A stretch of DNA of 64,000 nt from a virus. The notes below the pieces were generated by a model. That model was not told where the DNA came from. It did no database searches and saw only the letters and a list, made by a program, of their open reading frames with translations. The stretch covers positions 114,985 through 178,984 of IMG/VR virus record IMGVR_UViG_3300044712_002690; one strand, given 5' to 3'. Positions within the stretch are counted from its first letter, which is position 1; each line of letters opens with the position of its first letter. The position numbers were made by a program, and so were the translations under genes. Of the stretch, positions 18,814 through 26,916 are shown piece after piece.

Positions 18814-19434
18814 TTAATCCCAAAGATATCCTCGAAGACCTATAAGTTTTTGAGCCATTTCTGTATCTACTTGTTCAATAGCATCTTCAAGTTTAAATAA
18901 ACAATCTGTTTTATAATCAACTTCTTTGTATGATGTAATATCAAGTCTACCATCTTCATCAAACTTCCAAGTCATTTTTATATTCTTAAAAGCACTTATC
19001 ATATCATTTATACTGACATTAGATTGTCTAACATCATTAAAACAATAAGTAAGAAGAGCATCAAAAATTTCTTTATTATATTTTCTATTTTCTAATACGT
19101 AATGAGCAATAGAAGTAATTTCCATATACTTTTGTATTGACTCATCGCATCCTTTTTTCCATTCTTGAATTTCTTTTTTAGTTGTAAATCCATAATCTTT
19201 GCATTTCTTTTTTTCTTCCTGTTGCCATTTAATTTGATTAGATGTTCGTTCAGGATCTATGCTCCATAGTATTTCAAATTGAGCAAAAAGGATATTAATT
19301 GATGAATCTGATATATCAAAAGATATGTAATCCTTTTCAATCTTTTTCCATAGCCTATACCACCACAATGGTTTTCTAATATAATTGTAGATTATATCAT
19401 CACAATAAGCTAAGATCATTTTAAAAATATTCAT
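18814..19434 (-). CDS. hypothetical helical protein
   Basis: 206 residues, predominantly helical and charged, with no signal or membrane segment. Trp/Tyr-rich near the N-terminus (IRKPLWWYRLWKKIEKDY). Its start directly abuts the thioredoxin stop on the other side. Not recognised. Confidence 0.65.
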   Translation of the reverse strand: MNIFKMILAYCDDIIYNYIRKPLWWYRLWKKIEKDYISFDISDSSINILFAQFEILWSIDPERTSNQIKWQQEEKKKCKDYGFTTKKEIQEWKKGCDESIQKYMEITSIAHYVLENRKYNKEIFDALLTYCFNDVRQSNVSINDMISAFKNIKMTWKFDEDGRLDITSYKEVDYKTDCLFKLEDAIEQVDTEMAQKLIGLRGYLWD

Positions 19435-19743
19435 TTACTGCTCTCCAATCATCTTCTTAATATTCTCTACAGATTGAACACCGATCATTCTATTAACTTC
19501 AATTCCTTCTTTAAGTAGAATAAGAGTTGGTACAGATGCAATTTTAAACTTAGTAGCTAGATCTGGTTCTTGATCTACATCAACCTTACCAAAGTAAATA
19601 CCTTTAGTATCTTTTTCAAGTTGATCAAGAATAGAAGATAATTGACGACAAGGTCCACACCAAGGAGCCCAAAAATCTATAAGTACTGGTACATCATTAA
19701 CAAGAACTTCTTCCTCAAAAGAGGAGGTGGTAAATACTTTCAT
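19435..19743 (-). CDS. trxA: thioredoxin
   Basis: 102 residues, the usual thioredoxin length. The redox motif WCGPC is at residues 28-32, with the following IxSVPTL cis-Pro loop and a C-terminal helix. It would reduce disulfides in the cytoplasm; phage thioredoxins commonly support ribonucleotide reductase or polymerase processivity, but neither partner is visible here. The ATG at 19743 is preferred to one four codons upstream because GGAGAA stands the right distance before it. It overlaps the end of a small membrane gene. Confidence 0.93.
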   Translation of the reverse strand: MKVFTTSSFEEEVLVNDVPVLIDFWAPWCGPCRQLSSILDQLEKDTKGIYFGKVDVDQEPDLATKFKIASVPTLILLKEGIEVNRMIGVQSVENIKKMIGEQ

Positions 19744-19828
19744 ATCTTTCTCCATTTAATAGTATAACTAAAAATAAAACAATACTCATAATAGCAATAG
19801 TTAAAAGAAGAAATTTTGTTTCACTCAT
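19715..19828 (-). CDS. 37-residue membrane protein
   Basis: A single hydrophobic helix (FLLLTIAIMSIVLFLVILL) follows a short polar N-terminus. The ATG overlaps the upstream TAA by one base and the 3' end runs into the thioredoxin coding region in another frame. Probably real because of the coupling, but short. Confidence 0.55.
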   Translation of the reverse strand: MSETKFLLLTIAIMSIVLFLVILLNGERYESIYHLLF

Positions 19829-20319
19829 TATATCTTACCTTTTCTAAGAAGAGAAAGACATTTATGGGTAAGAGCTTCTCTTGTATAAATTTTTTCTTCT
19901 TTCAACTTTTCAATTTTTCTTGAATTCTTATCATTTATAAAAGATACCATTTCCCCTATTGCTCTAGAAAAAGCAATTTCCTTTCCTATTTTTTCATCAA
20001 ATACATCACCTTCAGTTATATTACAATAGGATTTACCTTGAAAGTAATGAGGTTCACGAAGTACATCATAATCAACTACAATAGTACAAATTGTAACTGT
20101 GTTATTAAAACTTTGAAAGTATACTGTAAAGTCAGCACCAAGTATATTAATTGAAAATCCTTTCTTTTTTCTAGGTGGTGTTTTAATCAATTCTACTTCA
20201 TCAATACTAACAACGAAAGTAGCACCAGACAAATCAGAAGTACAAACAACTGTTGGTTTTCCTTCTTCATATTGTTTAATTTGAAATACTTGACCTGTTT
20301 CTTTTAATTTGGCTTTCAT
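19828..20319 (-). CDS. hypothetical protein
   Basis: 163 residues. The N-terminal 50 residues look like a small beta barrel (TGQVFQIKQYEEGKPTVV). A Lys/Arg patch PPRKKKG lies near 48-54 and a helical C-terminus ends with KCLSLLRKGKI. No family is recognised. Confidence 0.65.
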   Translation of the reverse strand: MKAKLKETGQVFQIKQYEEGKPTVVCTSDLSGATFVVSIDEVELIKTPPRKKKGFSINILGADFTVYFQSFNNTVTICTIVVDYDVLREPHYFQGKSYCNITEGDVFDEKIGKEIAFSRAIGEMVSFINDKNSRKIEKLKEEKIYTREALTHKCLSLLRKGKI

Positions 20320-20330
20320 TTTTCTGATCC

Positions 20331-20552
20331 TTACTTAAGAGATTTAAATTTAGCTATGATCGGATTGGCAAGAGCTTTACATGGTACAAATAGATCTATA
20401 AGAAAGTCTTTTTTACTTTCATACTTATTATCCATTAGATTCCAAAATGCTTTCAATATACTCCAAAAGAATGCTACCCCAAATGTTACTATGATAGCAA
20501 AAGTAAATGTAAGGAATATTGAAAACAACCCATCAGTAAATCTTTCAACCAT
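20331..20552 (-). CDS. small membrane protein
   Basis: 73 residues from MVERFTDG. One long hydrophobic helix (FSIFLTFTFAIIVTFGVAFF) and a basic C-terminal tail. GAGGAGAAACAG before the ATG decides this start over an upstream TTG. Overlaps the end of the upstream gene. Holin or accessory membrane roles are possible but unsupported. Confidence 0.65.
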   Translation of the reverse strand: MVERFTDGLFSIFLTFTFAIIVTFGVAFFWSILKAFWNLMDNKYESKKDFLIDLFVPCKALANPIIAKFKSLK

Positions 20553-20745
20553 TCTGTTTCTCCTCAAGTAATTTAATTAGATTATCTATTCTAGATAATG
20601 ATCTTTCTAAATAGTGAATGCTAGATTCAGCAGAACTACAAACCTCATTAGATTCGTCATCCATAAAAGGACTAAGGTCGCGTATCATATTTGTAATAGA
20701 CAAACTAACTGATTTAAGTTTACCTAAACTTAATTTGATACTCAT
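20545..20745 (-). CDS. hypothetical helical protein
   Basis: 66 residues, Ser- and Leu-rich with a predicted amphipathic C-terminal helix (IHYLERSLSRIDNLIKLLEE). No motifs recognised. Overlaps its neighbours on both sides. Confidence 0.6.
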   Translation of the reverse strand: MSIKLSLGKLKSVSLSITNMIRDLSPFMDDESNEVCSSAESSIHYLERSLSRIDNLIKLLEEKQNG

Positions 20746-20942
20746 TTTTTAGTTTCCTTTTTTATTTTCTTATGAGCGTAATCTGTTACTAATTGATCCA
20801 CACTATTAACTAGTGCATCTACTACTGCTTCTATATTAGGACAATGTGTTTTGTTAACAACAGGACCACATAAACTAGTTATATATGAATGTATAATATC
20901 TTTTTTAAACTTGTCTCTTCTGAAATGTGTATCGTTTGTCAT
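20742..20942 (-). CDS. hypothetical protein
   Basis: 66 residues from MTNDTHFRRDKF. AGGAGG lies about 11 bases before this ATG; a TTG nearer the SD would add three residues. Soluble, mixed composition with a basic C-terminus. Overlaps the downstream start by 4 bases. Confidence 0.6.
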   Translation of the reverse strand: MTNDTHFRRDKFKKDIIHSYITSLCGPVVNKTHCPNIEAVVDALVNSVDQLVTDYAHKKIKKETKK

Positions 20943-20957
20943 GAAACTCAATTCCTC

Positions 20958-21203
20958 CTAATCTACGAATAGTCCTCTTTTTTGTCTAAGTGATTTAATG
21001 CAAAAAGAAACGCATAATTGATCAGTATTAACAGTTTTCATTTCTTCCTCATTAAATTTTAATGTGTTTAAATTTTTTGTAAGTGATTCTTTACATTCTT
21101 CAAAGCAATCTTTCCATTCACTAGTAGTAAAAGGTTTTTCATAGTTCTGTGCACAGCACAAAAAAGAAAAACAAACAATACTAGTAGTTATTATCCACCT
21201 CAT
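20958..21203 (-). CDS. exported Cys-rich protein, possible lipoprotein
   Basis: 81 residues. The N-terminus is a signal sequence (ITTSIVCFSFLCCAQ) with a possible lipidation Cys at 16 or 17. The mature part has paired Cys (CFEEC, CVSFC), suggesting disulfides outside the cytoplasm. Neighbouring genes also encode exported or membrane proteins. Confidence 0.6.
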   Translation of the reverse strand: MRWIITTSIVCFSFLCCAQNYEKPFTTSEWKDCFEECKESLTKNLNTLKFNEEEMKTVNTDQLCVSFCIKSLRQKRGLFVD

Positions 21204-21210
21204 ACTGAAC

Positions 21211-21411
21211 CTATTTACAAGTAATATAGCTTATTTCATTGTTACAAGTTCTATGTATAACATATGTTCCTGTATACTTTTCGCAGTAGTATATAGTTTC
21301 TGCCCACTGCCGTGTTAATTTTTCACCATCACATGCTTGAGTCGATACACAAGTTGATTTAGCTGAGCACCCAATAATTAAAGTAGCTACTATACAAAGA
21401 AGATATTTCAT
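21211..21411 (-). CDS. putative small lipoprotein
   Basis: 66 residues. Lipobox LIIGC places the lipidated Cys at residue 15 after a short hydrophobic signal. Five further Cys in the mature 50 residues suggest disulfide bonds. Overlaps the upstream membrane gene by 4 bases. Unknown target. Confidence 0.7.
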   Translation of the reverse strand: MKYLLCIVATLIIGCSAKSTCVSTQACDGEKLTRQWAETIYYCEKYTGTYVIHRTCNNEISYITCK

Positions 21412-21689
21412 TTAATTTCTCCACTACTGATCTTTTTATTATAATAAAGAGATACAATTAAAGTAACTACGATTGTAACAGGAATAAAACTACAAGCAAA
21501 AGCAAAACCAATAACTAAACTTACAAGTAGTAAATTATTAAAAAAAGGTTCATTTGAAAAACATAATGCATGGCTACACATAAAGTCGGTATATGTAATA
21601 GCAAGAGTTAATAAAACAATTAAAACAAGACCAACAAGAAAAGCAATTCCTTCTATTTTTAAGACTTTAATAGCTATCTTTTTTAACAT
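21408..21689 (-). CDS. membrane protein, two helices
   Basis: 93 residues with two long hydrophobic segments (about 14-34 and 50-80) joined by a short Cys-containing loop (FMCSHALCF), and a basic tail. Lies in a run of envelope-directed genes (20958-21689). Not recognised. Confidence 0.65.
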   Translation of the reverse strand: MLKKIAIKVLKIEGIAFLVGLVLIVLLTLAITYTDFMCSHALCFSNEPFFNNLLLVSLVIGFAFACSFIPVTIVVTLIVSLYYNKKISSGEIK

Positions 21690-21836
21690 TTAATTCACCT
21701 GATTTTTATCATATTCTCTAATTAATTCAATAGCACGAAATACACCTGTAGCTTTTTGCTTCATTCCTGCTATTGTTAATTTTTTATAGTCTTCTTGTAG
21801 AATACTAATTATTTCTTTTATTATATCACTGTTCAT
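21690..21836 (-). CDS. 48-residue helical protein
   Basis: Found in a gap. Charged and helical (IIKEIISILQEDYKKLT). The stop abuts the next ATG exactly, and the start overlaps the upstream gene end. Unknown function. Confidence 0.6.
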   Translation of the reverse strand: MNSDIIKEIISILQEDYKKLTIAGMKQKATGVFRAIELIREYDKNQVN

Positions 21837-22113
21837 CTTTTTCCTTCCATTCGATTAAAATGTCATCACCTTTTTTATTTTTTACTTCAGTAAGTACAGG
21901 TTTTTTAAAAGCAGTCCCCATAAGTTTATATCCAAGTTTTAAATCCTTAACATTGTCCCCACCAAGTTCTTTGGGGTCAATAGTCCATCCTTCAACTTTA
22001 CCTTTTTTATTGTAATAAACTTCATGTATACCAAAAGTAATACAATCTTCTTTTGCAGAATCAGGAAATTGACTACTTAAATCTCGTCGAATAATTCTAT
22101 AATCCCAATTCAT
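21826..22113 (-). CDS. hypothetical protein (MNWDYRI type)
   Basis: 95 residues. It begins MNWDYRIIRRD and continues with YGIHEVYYN-like spacing (FGIHEVYYNKKGKVEGWT), a pattern I associate with small conserved phage and bacterial proteins of unknown function. Soluble and Lys-rich. Confidence 0.65.
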   Translation of the reverse strand: MNWDYRIIRRDLSSQFPDSAKEDCITFGIHEVYYNKKGKVEGWTIDPKELGGDNVKDLKLGYKLMGTAFKKPVLTEVKNKKGDDILIEWKEKDEQ

Positions 22114-22126
22114 TTCATATCCTTAG

Positions 22127-22327
22127 TTATTCAATTTTATCTACAATATTAGAAACACATTCTAACATTCTTTCGATTACATCCTCAGAACATTCCATTT
22201 TTTTATTGTAAACTTTAATTAGTATTTCTCTTAGAGTAACTAAAGTGCTATACATCTCTGAACTATTATTGAATATTTTATATTCTACTGCTTCTTCTGG
22301 CAAATTAAATTCTATTGTAGCTCTCAT
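22127..22327 (-). CDS. hypothetical protein
   Basis: 66 residues. An N-terminal strand (IEFNLPEEAVEY) followed by helices. ATGA overlap with the upstream ThyX-like gene implies coupled translation. No motif recognised. Confidence 0.6.
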   Translation of the reverse strand: MRATIEFNLPEEAVEYKIFNNSSEMYSTLVTLREILIKVYNKKMECSEDVIERMLECVSNIVDKIE

Positions 22328-22917
22328 TTCTTTATACCTGTTAATTCTATAAAATAAGGAAGTGTCTCAATCCATTTACAAAAGGTTCCCCAATCCTCTT
22401 TTAATTTATGAGTATGTCTTTGATTCCAAATAGTAAGTAATTGCATATAGTTTGTACTAACACGCATAGTTAATTCAATTCCCATTGGACAATTAGAAAG
22501 CAATCTCATATAATTTTCATAAGTAGGATTAGAATTATATTCATCTTGAAGAATTTGTAAATTTCTAATAACATCTTCTTGAACATATTTATTCATACAT
22601 TCTTCTAAATTCATTTTACTGAGCTTATGCATCTTACTCGAGCTAGACACGATTTGAGCGAAGTGATATCGTTGAAATTGCATAGACCAATAAGCAGGGT
22701 AAGTAACATCAAATTGAACTATAACTCCCGTAAGGAAATTTCCGTGCCCAGAATTAGAAGGAGTGTTTCCTAATTTTTGTGAACGTAAGAATCTTGGATC
22801 TGCACTTGATAGCTTTTCCTTTTCTACATCTACAGGAAATTCAGTACGCATTGGGTAGCCTGAAGCAATCATACTTTCATCTAATCCATATACATTTACA
22901 TTACTTATTGTTAGCAT
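22324..22917 (-). CDS. ThyX-like protein, degenerate motif
   Basis: 197 residues. The arrangement FQRYHFAQIVSSSSKMHKL (about 82-100) followed by STNYMQLLTIWNQRHTHKL (about 154-172) is reminiscent of flavin-dependent thymidylate synthase: the RHRxxSxNxxSxR block, then the Asn..Leu..Arg block. The canonical RHR signature is not intact, so catalysis is doubtful. If functional it would methylate dUMP for phage DNA. It could instead be a diverged relative with another substrate. Confidence 0.4.
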   Translation of the reverse strand: MLTISNVNVYGLDESMIASGYPMRTEFPVDVEKEKLSSADPRFLRSQKLGNTPSNSGHGNFLTGVIVQFDVTYPAYWSMQFQRYHFAQIVSSSSKMHKLSKMNLEECMNKYVQEDVIRNLQILQDEYNSNPTYENYMRLLSNCPMGIELTMRVSTNYMQLLTIWNQRHTHKLKEDWGTFCKWIETLPYFIELTGIKK

Positions 22918-23492
22918 TTTATATCCTTAGTCATTTCATCAATAATTTTGAGGTAAAATACGTATTCATTTACTTGTTCTGCTAAGTACTTATTATCCTT
23001 ACCTAAGTTCTGATGTTTTTCAATCCATTCTTTTACAGGATATTTTAAACAACCAATATCAACTATACCATCTGAATATAAAAGTGTGTGTCGTGTACCA
23101 TATATACAAATGATTGGAAGTTTAATGTTTTTAGCTTTAAACAGATTTGCTCCAAAAAGATTGGCACCAAATATATTAACTCCCTCTAAATCAGCTTCTC
23201 TTAAATCTGCTGCATATAGGTTAGCACCTGTAAAGTCTACATTTTTTAGACAAGCTCCTCTAAAGGTGGCACCAACTAAATTTGTACCCATCATAACGGA
23301 ACCAGTAAGATTAGAGCCTTGAAAATCTGCTTTAGATAAGTCATTACCAGAAGCAACAAGACCTTGTAGATTAAATCCTTTTAAATCAGCACCCTCAAGA
23401 TTTTTATTCTTTTCAATAGCTTCTCTTATTCCAGTATATTCACCTGAAAGGATAATTTTATTTTCAAGTCTACTTTTAATTTGTACTAACAT
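22911..23492 (-). CDS. pentapeptide-repeat protein
   Basis: 193 residues. Residues about 30-122 are consecutive A(D/N)LxG pentapeptides (for example DLKGF, NLQGL, DFQGS, NLTGS, ANLFG), forming a right-handed quadrilateral beta helix. The C-terminal 70 residues are a separate small domain. Some such proteins mimic DNA and protect gyrase; nothing here proves that. The stop overlaps the ThyX-like start. Confidence 0.85.
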   Translation of the reverse strand: MLVQIKSRLENKIILSGEYTGIREAIEKNKNLEGADLKGFNLQGLVASGNDLSKADFQGSNLTGSVMMGTNLVGATFRGACLKNVDFTGANLYAADLREADLEGVNIFGANLFGANLFKAKNIKLPIICIYGTRHTLLYSDGIVDIGCLKYPVKEWIEKHQNLGKDNKYLAEQVNEYVFYLKIIDEMTKDIKC

Positions 23493-23995
23493 TACTTAGT
23501 TCTCCTCATTATAACAAACTTCCAATTTCCATTATAGTGTCCTTCTGAATCAGAAATATAAAATAAAATATATTTAAAAGAAAACCAAGTATCTAATTGT
23601 TTACATAATGTAGATTCTTCTGCATGAAATACAACAAACTCAGGCAGGCTTTTAAGAGATCCTATCATTACAGCCATACCTTTATGTACAAAGGATACAA
23701 TATCAATGATATAATATACGTCATTAAATCTATTATAAAATTGATTAAATTGAATTGGAGAAGAAGTAGAAAATGTTTGATGATCGATTTCTCTAATAAA
23801 ATCAAAAAAATCATCACTAGGATAAGATAGTTTTCTTAAAATAAGAAATCCTTTATATTCTCCATTGATTTGAATATATTTTACAATATTAGGTTCTTTA
23901 CATTCATCTGAGAATTGTTCATAATCAAATTGTATATCCTCATCGAATGCTTGTTGTTCTAATTTGTATAGTTGTTTAACTATTTCTTCTTTCAT
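23492..23995 (-). CDS. hypothetical protein
   Basis: 167 residues, strand-rich and aromatic (GFLILRKLSYPSDDFFDF, DVYYIIDIVSFVHKG). The order of strands and helices would allow a diverged acetyltransferase-like fold, but the acyl-CoA loop is not seen, so no function is assigned. Confidence 0.6.
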   Translation of the reverse strand: MKEEIVKQLYKLEQQAFDEDIQFDYEQFSDECKEPNIVKYIQINGEYKGFLILRKLSYPSDDFFDFIREIDHQTFSTSSPIQFNQFYNRFNDVYYIIDIVSFVHKGMAVMIGSLKSLPEFVVFHAEESTLCKQLDTWFSFKYILFYISDSEGHYNGNWKFVIMRRTK

Positions 23996-23996
23996 A

Positions 23997-24212
23997 TTAT
24001 CTTCTTTTTCTACGTTTTTCTAATTTTTTGATTTTTTCTAAAAGTAGTCCATTTACTTTAATATGAAGACTAATAGTATCTTGCTGCAATTCATCGATTT
24101 TTTCCCAATAGGTTTTCTCCGCTTTTCTCTTTATATAGAAATAAATAGAAGCGATTGTAACACCTACATTTATACCAAGTAGACAAAATAGTATATTATA
24201 TAATATATCCAT
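23997..24212 (-). CDS. membrane protein with cytoplasmic coil
   Basis: 71 residues. One hydrophobic helix (ILFCLLGINVGVTIASIYF) then a charged helix ending KKLEKRRKRR. Topology suggests an N-terminal anchor with a basic cytoplasmic tail. Unknown function. Confidence 0.65.
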   Translation of the reverse strand: MDILYNILFCLLGINVGVTIASIYFYIKRKAEKTYWEKIDELQQDTISLHIKVNGLLLEKIKKLEKRRKRR

Positions 24213-24251
24213 TTTTAATTTCTCTCCTTATGAACTTAAAATTAATCAACT

Positions 24252-24347
24252 CTACCACATCTTTTCATGCCAAACTTTTAATACAATACCTAGAAAAATT
24301 AGAAGTGCTAGTAGACTTAGTATTGCTATTGCTTTAAGGATAATCAT
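24252..24347 (-). CDS. 31-residue membrane peptide
   Basis: MIILKAIAILSLLALLIFLG, then a polar tail ending WHEKMW. The ATG lies immediately after the upstream stop. One of several single-helix micro-proteins in this region. Confidence 0.55.
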   Translation of the reverse strand: MIILKAIAILSLLALLIFLGIVLKVWHEKMW

Positions 24348-24530
24348 TTATTTCCTACACCTTTCATGATTGATTTCGCAATAAATACAATTACAATGAT
24401 GTCCGAAATTATCCCACCAAATATAATGTTCTCTATTTCCTTCTTCTATAACATGAGGAATAATTATGTTACCACAAGTACAAATTTTATGTTTTTCAGA
24501 ATGCATAGTAATAGATATTGAGTCAAGCAT
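24348..24530 (-). CDS. small zinc-site protein
   Basis: 60 residues. CTCG near residue 17 and CNCIYC near 46, with several His (HHCNC), indicate metal binding. Overlaps the upstream gene's end by one base. Confidence 0.6.
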   Translation of the reverse strand: MLDSISITMHSEKHKICTCGNIIIPHVIEEGNREHYIWWDNFGHHCNCIYCEINHERCRK

Positions 24531-24997
24531 TAAATTTCATATCCTCCTCTTATTTCAATAGTCTTAAAAAACTCTCTTTCTGCTTCAAGTCCTTTAACAT
24601 AAATTTCAATTAGTTTCTGTAATCTAGCAATTTCTTTTTTGTCTTCTTTTGTATTATTGTCAACATATTTAAGAAAATCATACATTACACCAATAGCTTC
24701 CCATGCTGAATCATTATATAGCCATTCTTTAGGATCATCTAATAATTCGAGTTCCTCATTAAATTTTTCCATTTCATCATATGCAGTATTATATCCTTCT
24801 ATGAAATCAAGATATTGCTTACGCTTATTTTTAATATCTGTATAGGGATTCCATTCAACAAAATCTATCCAATTATCTTTTTTATACGGATTCAAATTAA
24901 ACTTCTTGAAATAAGCTTTAATTTCTTTGGTATTATCTCTACCAATCATGTACATATAATCATAACCTTCTTGATAGGCTTTACTTTTCTTTTTCAT
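24530..24997 (-). CDS. hypothetical helical protein
   Basis: 155 residues, charged and helical, opening MKKKSKAYQEGYDYMYMIGRD. Aromatic-rich first half and a coiled C-terminal segment (KEIARLQKLIEIYVKGLEAE). The motif AYQEGYD is common in small phage proteins of unknown function. Confidence 0.65.
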   Translation of the reverse strand: MKKKSKAYQEGYDYMYMIGRDNTKEIKAYFKKFNLNPYKKDNWIDFVEWNPYTDIKNKRKQYLDFIEGYNTAYDEMEKFNEELELLDDPKEWLYNDSAWEAIGVMYDFLKYVDNNTKEDKKEIARLQKLIEIYVKGLEAEREFFKTIEIRGGYEI

Positions 24998-25124
24998 TTA
25001 TTGTATTCTCACAACATTTTTTATTTTTTTCTGGAAACAAATTAGGGGGATTACTTGTTCCACTTTGCTGTTTATTTAAATACTCCATACAAGATTCTAA
25101 AAATTCATATAAATTGCTTTTCAT
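24981..25124 (-). CDS. 47-residue protein
   Basis: Translated from a gap. Opens MKSNLYEFLESCMEYLNK and has a CC pair near the end. SD AAGGGGG; ATGA overlap with the upstream gene and 17-base overlap with the downstream one. Confidence 0.55.
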   Translation of the reverse strand: MKSNLYEFLESCMEYLNKQQSGTSNPPNLFPEKNKKCCENTINEKEK

Positions 25125-25378
25125 ATATCCCCCTTAATCACATAAGGAAATCTAGGTATTCCTTCTTCATATTCAAGTTCTATACCTCTAATTATTTTAT
25201 ATTCTATTGATTCAGGTTCACCTGATTGTTCCATATCATTTTCACATTCTTCTCTTGTATCATATTCCCCAAAATAACGCCAATGATAATCACCCCCATG
25301 AGGATATTTAGAGAATAAGAAGTATGTTTCTTTTTGTTTTGGTATTTCAACTTCGACAAGATTACTTTTCTTTTTCAT
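25121..25378 (-). CDS. hypothetical acidic protein
   Basis: 85 residues, acidic, with a GGDYHWRYFGEYDTREECE segment. No motif recognised. It opens MKKKSNLVEVEIPKQKE, like its neighbours at 24530 and 25362, which also start with poly-Lys. Confidence 0.6.
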   Translation of the reverse strand: MKKKSNLVEVEIPKQKETYFLFSKYPHGGDYHWRYFGEYDTREECENDMEQSGEPESIEYKIIRGIELEYEEGIPRFPYVIKGDI

Positions 25379-25499
25379 TTTTACCTCTATGCTTATTATA
25401 TCGTCTATCTTCTCTTTTAATCTCTTCTTTTATTCCTTTGTCGATAATAGTTCCTTCATATTGTTTAAGAAATTTAATCTTCTTTTTATGTTTTTTCAT
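25362..25499 (-). CDS. 45-residue basic protein
   Basis: Found in a gap. Nearly half charged (MKKHKKKIKFLKQYEG, IKREDRRYNKHRGK). Possibly nucleic-acid binding. Overlaps the next gene's start by 17 bases. Confidence 0.55.
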   Translation of the reverse strand: MKKHKKKIKFLKQYEGTIIDKGIKEEIKREDRRYNKHRGKNEKEK

Positions 25500-25676
25500 T
25501 TAATTATGCCTCGTACTAAATGAGATTACAGCTTCCTTATATTCTTTTAATTCTTTTTTAACTTTATACAATTCTCTTTTCAATTGTCTATTCTGATATA
25601 AAGCAGATTCTAATTCTAATCTTAGTACTTCAGAATCCATATTATCTAGCCATTCTTTTTCTTGTTTTGCATTCAT
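25500..25676 (-). CDS. 58-residue coiled-coil protein
   Basis: A single long amphipathic helix (VLRLELESALYQNRQLKREL and following) with heptad Leu spacing. Its TAA joins the next ATG. Unknown partner. Confidence 0.6.
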   Translation of the reverse strand: MNAKQEKEWLDNMDSEVLRLELESALYQNRQLKRELYKVKKELKEYKEAVISFSTRHN

Positions 25677-25679
25677 AAT

Positions 25680-25868
25680 TTAATTACTCTCCGAACAAGA
25701 GGAACAATGCGGAATAATAATACCATCTTTTTCAGAAAAGAATTCTTTATGAAACTCACATCTTGCTCCATATTCTCGAGGATAAGAAGGATACCCTTTA
25801 TCTGAATCACCGCCCCAATTATAATAATAACAGGATGAACTAGTGTGATTTTTATTATCATCGTTCAT
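25680..25868 (-). CDS. hypothetical Cys/Tyr-rich protein
   Basis: 62 residues with a Tyr/Ser/Gly-rich N-terminus (SSSCYYYNWGGDSDKGYPSY) and a C-terminal CSSCSES; ARCEFH supplies another Cys. Probable zinc site. SD AAGGAAGAC, ATGA overlap with the upstream gene. Confidence 0.6.
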   Translation of the reverse strand: MNDDNKNHTSSSCYYYNWGGDSDKGYPSYPREYGARCEFHKEFFSEKDGIIIPHCSSCSESN

Positions 25869-26104
25869 TTGTCTTCTTTATACCTTGTTTTAATTATACG
25901 AATAATTTCTTTAATAAGTAACTGTCTATTATGATTACTATATCCTGTATTTCCTACATGGAACGTCCACCATTGATCTAATACACTCCCCAACTGTTCC
26001 TCTATAGGGATAAACTTCTCATTCTCTTGAACTATAAAGCCACCTTCAAATGAAATTTTATCGCTATCAATATTTTCTTGTGTAACATCTTTTAATGTTT
26101 TCAT
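25865..26104 (-). CDS. hypothetical protein
   Basis: 79 residues, soluble. Helical C-terminus (NRQLLIKEIIRIIKTRYKED). Part of a run with 4-base overlaps at both ends. No family recognised. Confidence 0.6.
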   Translation of the reverse strand: MKTLKDVTQENIDSDKISFEGGFIVQENEKFIPIEEQLGSVLDQWWTFHVGNTGYSNHNRQLLIKEIIRIIKTRYKEDK

Positions 26105-26316
26105 TTTTCGTCTTTCTTAATCCATCCTCTAAGTTTATCCTCTTCATCCATAGCATAAATCTTAAACCACATTAAAGTATCTATCATTTCATCATGCAAT
26201 TCTAGTGTTATAGTTCCATTCAAATATAAAAAGTGTATAAAATTGTATAACTTACGCCATTCATCCCACATACTTATAGATTCTCTTATTTTTTCCATAC
26301 AATTATCACATTTCAT
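26101..26316 (-). CDS. hypothetical protein with N-terminal CxxC
   Basis: 71 residues. MKCDNCMEKI gives one Cys pair; the rest is helical and Trp-rich. ATGA overlap with the next gene. Confidence 0.6.
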   Translation of the reverse strand: MKCDNCMEKIRESISMWDEWRKLYNFIHFLYLNGTITLELHDEMIDTLMWFKIYAMDEEDKLRGWIKKDEK

Positions 26317-26319
26317 TTT

Positions 26320-26520
26320 TTATTCCTCCTGATGAGGTACAGTTATAGTTATTCTTTTTCTTGTATACATATTCATTCGATAATCACAATCACTCATAGC
26401 CCATGCCAATATATCTTCAATTGGTTGATCCCTTGAAAATATTTTTGTTTCCTGCCATGCTTCACCAGTTTCAGAATTTCCAGCAGACATATCTTTAATT
26501 GCTATTACTGTTCTTATCAT
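26320..26520 (-). CDS. hypothetical protein
   Basis: 66 residues from MIRTVIAIKDMSAGNSETGE. GGGAGGAAGAAAA precedes this ATG, which overlaps the upstream stop (ATGA); a longer TTG start is less likely. Strand-rich ends suggest a small beta fold. Confidence 0.6.
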   Translation of the reverse strand: MIRTVIAIKDMSAGNSETGEAWQETKIFSRDQPIEDILAWAMSDCDYRMNMYTRKRITITVPHQEE

Positions 26521-26696
26521 TTTTCTTCCTCCCAATCTTCCCAATATTCACACGATCCCCATTTGTCAATTAAAAGATGAGAACCAATACCTTCAGGAAC
26601 AGGTTTATGACCACACCATGTTTCATTATGAAAAGAATCATAGTTTCTATGTTTACAATTCATACATGGTTTATCCTTACAAGGTTCTTCATACAT
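26517..26696 (-). CDS. Cys-rich zinc mini-protein
   Basis: 59 residues from MYEEPCKDKPC. The spacing CxxxxCxxCKHR, then WCGH and a C-terminal WGSCEYWE is a metal-binding pattern seen in small phage proteins. The ATG is chosen over a TTG because GGGAGAAAAATA provides the SD. Similar in style to 26689-26916 and 32386-32577. Confidence 0.65.
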   Translation of the reverse strand: MYEEPCKDKPCMNCKHRNYDSFHNETWCGHKPVPEGIGSHLLIDKWGSCEYWEDWEEEK

Positions 26697-26916
26697 TATT
26701 TTTCTCCCAATACTCACACTCAAAATCTTCAGCAGTTTCCTTTTCAGTTAAAGTCATACAACCATGCATTAAACAAATACCCATAAATCTATCATTTGCT
26801 TTACAGTTGAAACAACCCCTTTTACTTTTACATGTATGTATCTTAGAACCAAATATAGTTTTACCACATTGTTCACAAACATGATGACCTCCACCATATT
26901 TTACGTCTTTTTTCAT
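26689..26916 (-). CDS. zinc-finger-like mini-protein
   Basis: 75 residues. VCEQCGKTIFGSKIHTC and GCFNCKAND form two close Cys/His sets, followed by FECEYWEKN, which echoes the neighbouring gene's CEYWE end. Probable zinc binding; function unknown. Confidence 0.65.
   Translation of the reverse strand: MKKDVKYGGGHHVCEQCGKTIFGSKIHTCKSKRGCFNCKANDRFMGICLMHGCMTLTEKETAEDFECEYWEKNNV

Noticed and set aside
25673-25861. Hydrophobic alternative frame over the Tyr-rich gene
   Set aside because: The 25680-25868 frame has a proper SD and ATGA coupling; the hydrophobic frame has neither.
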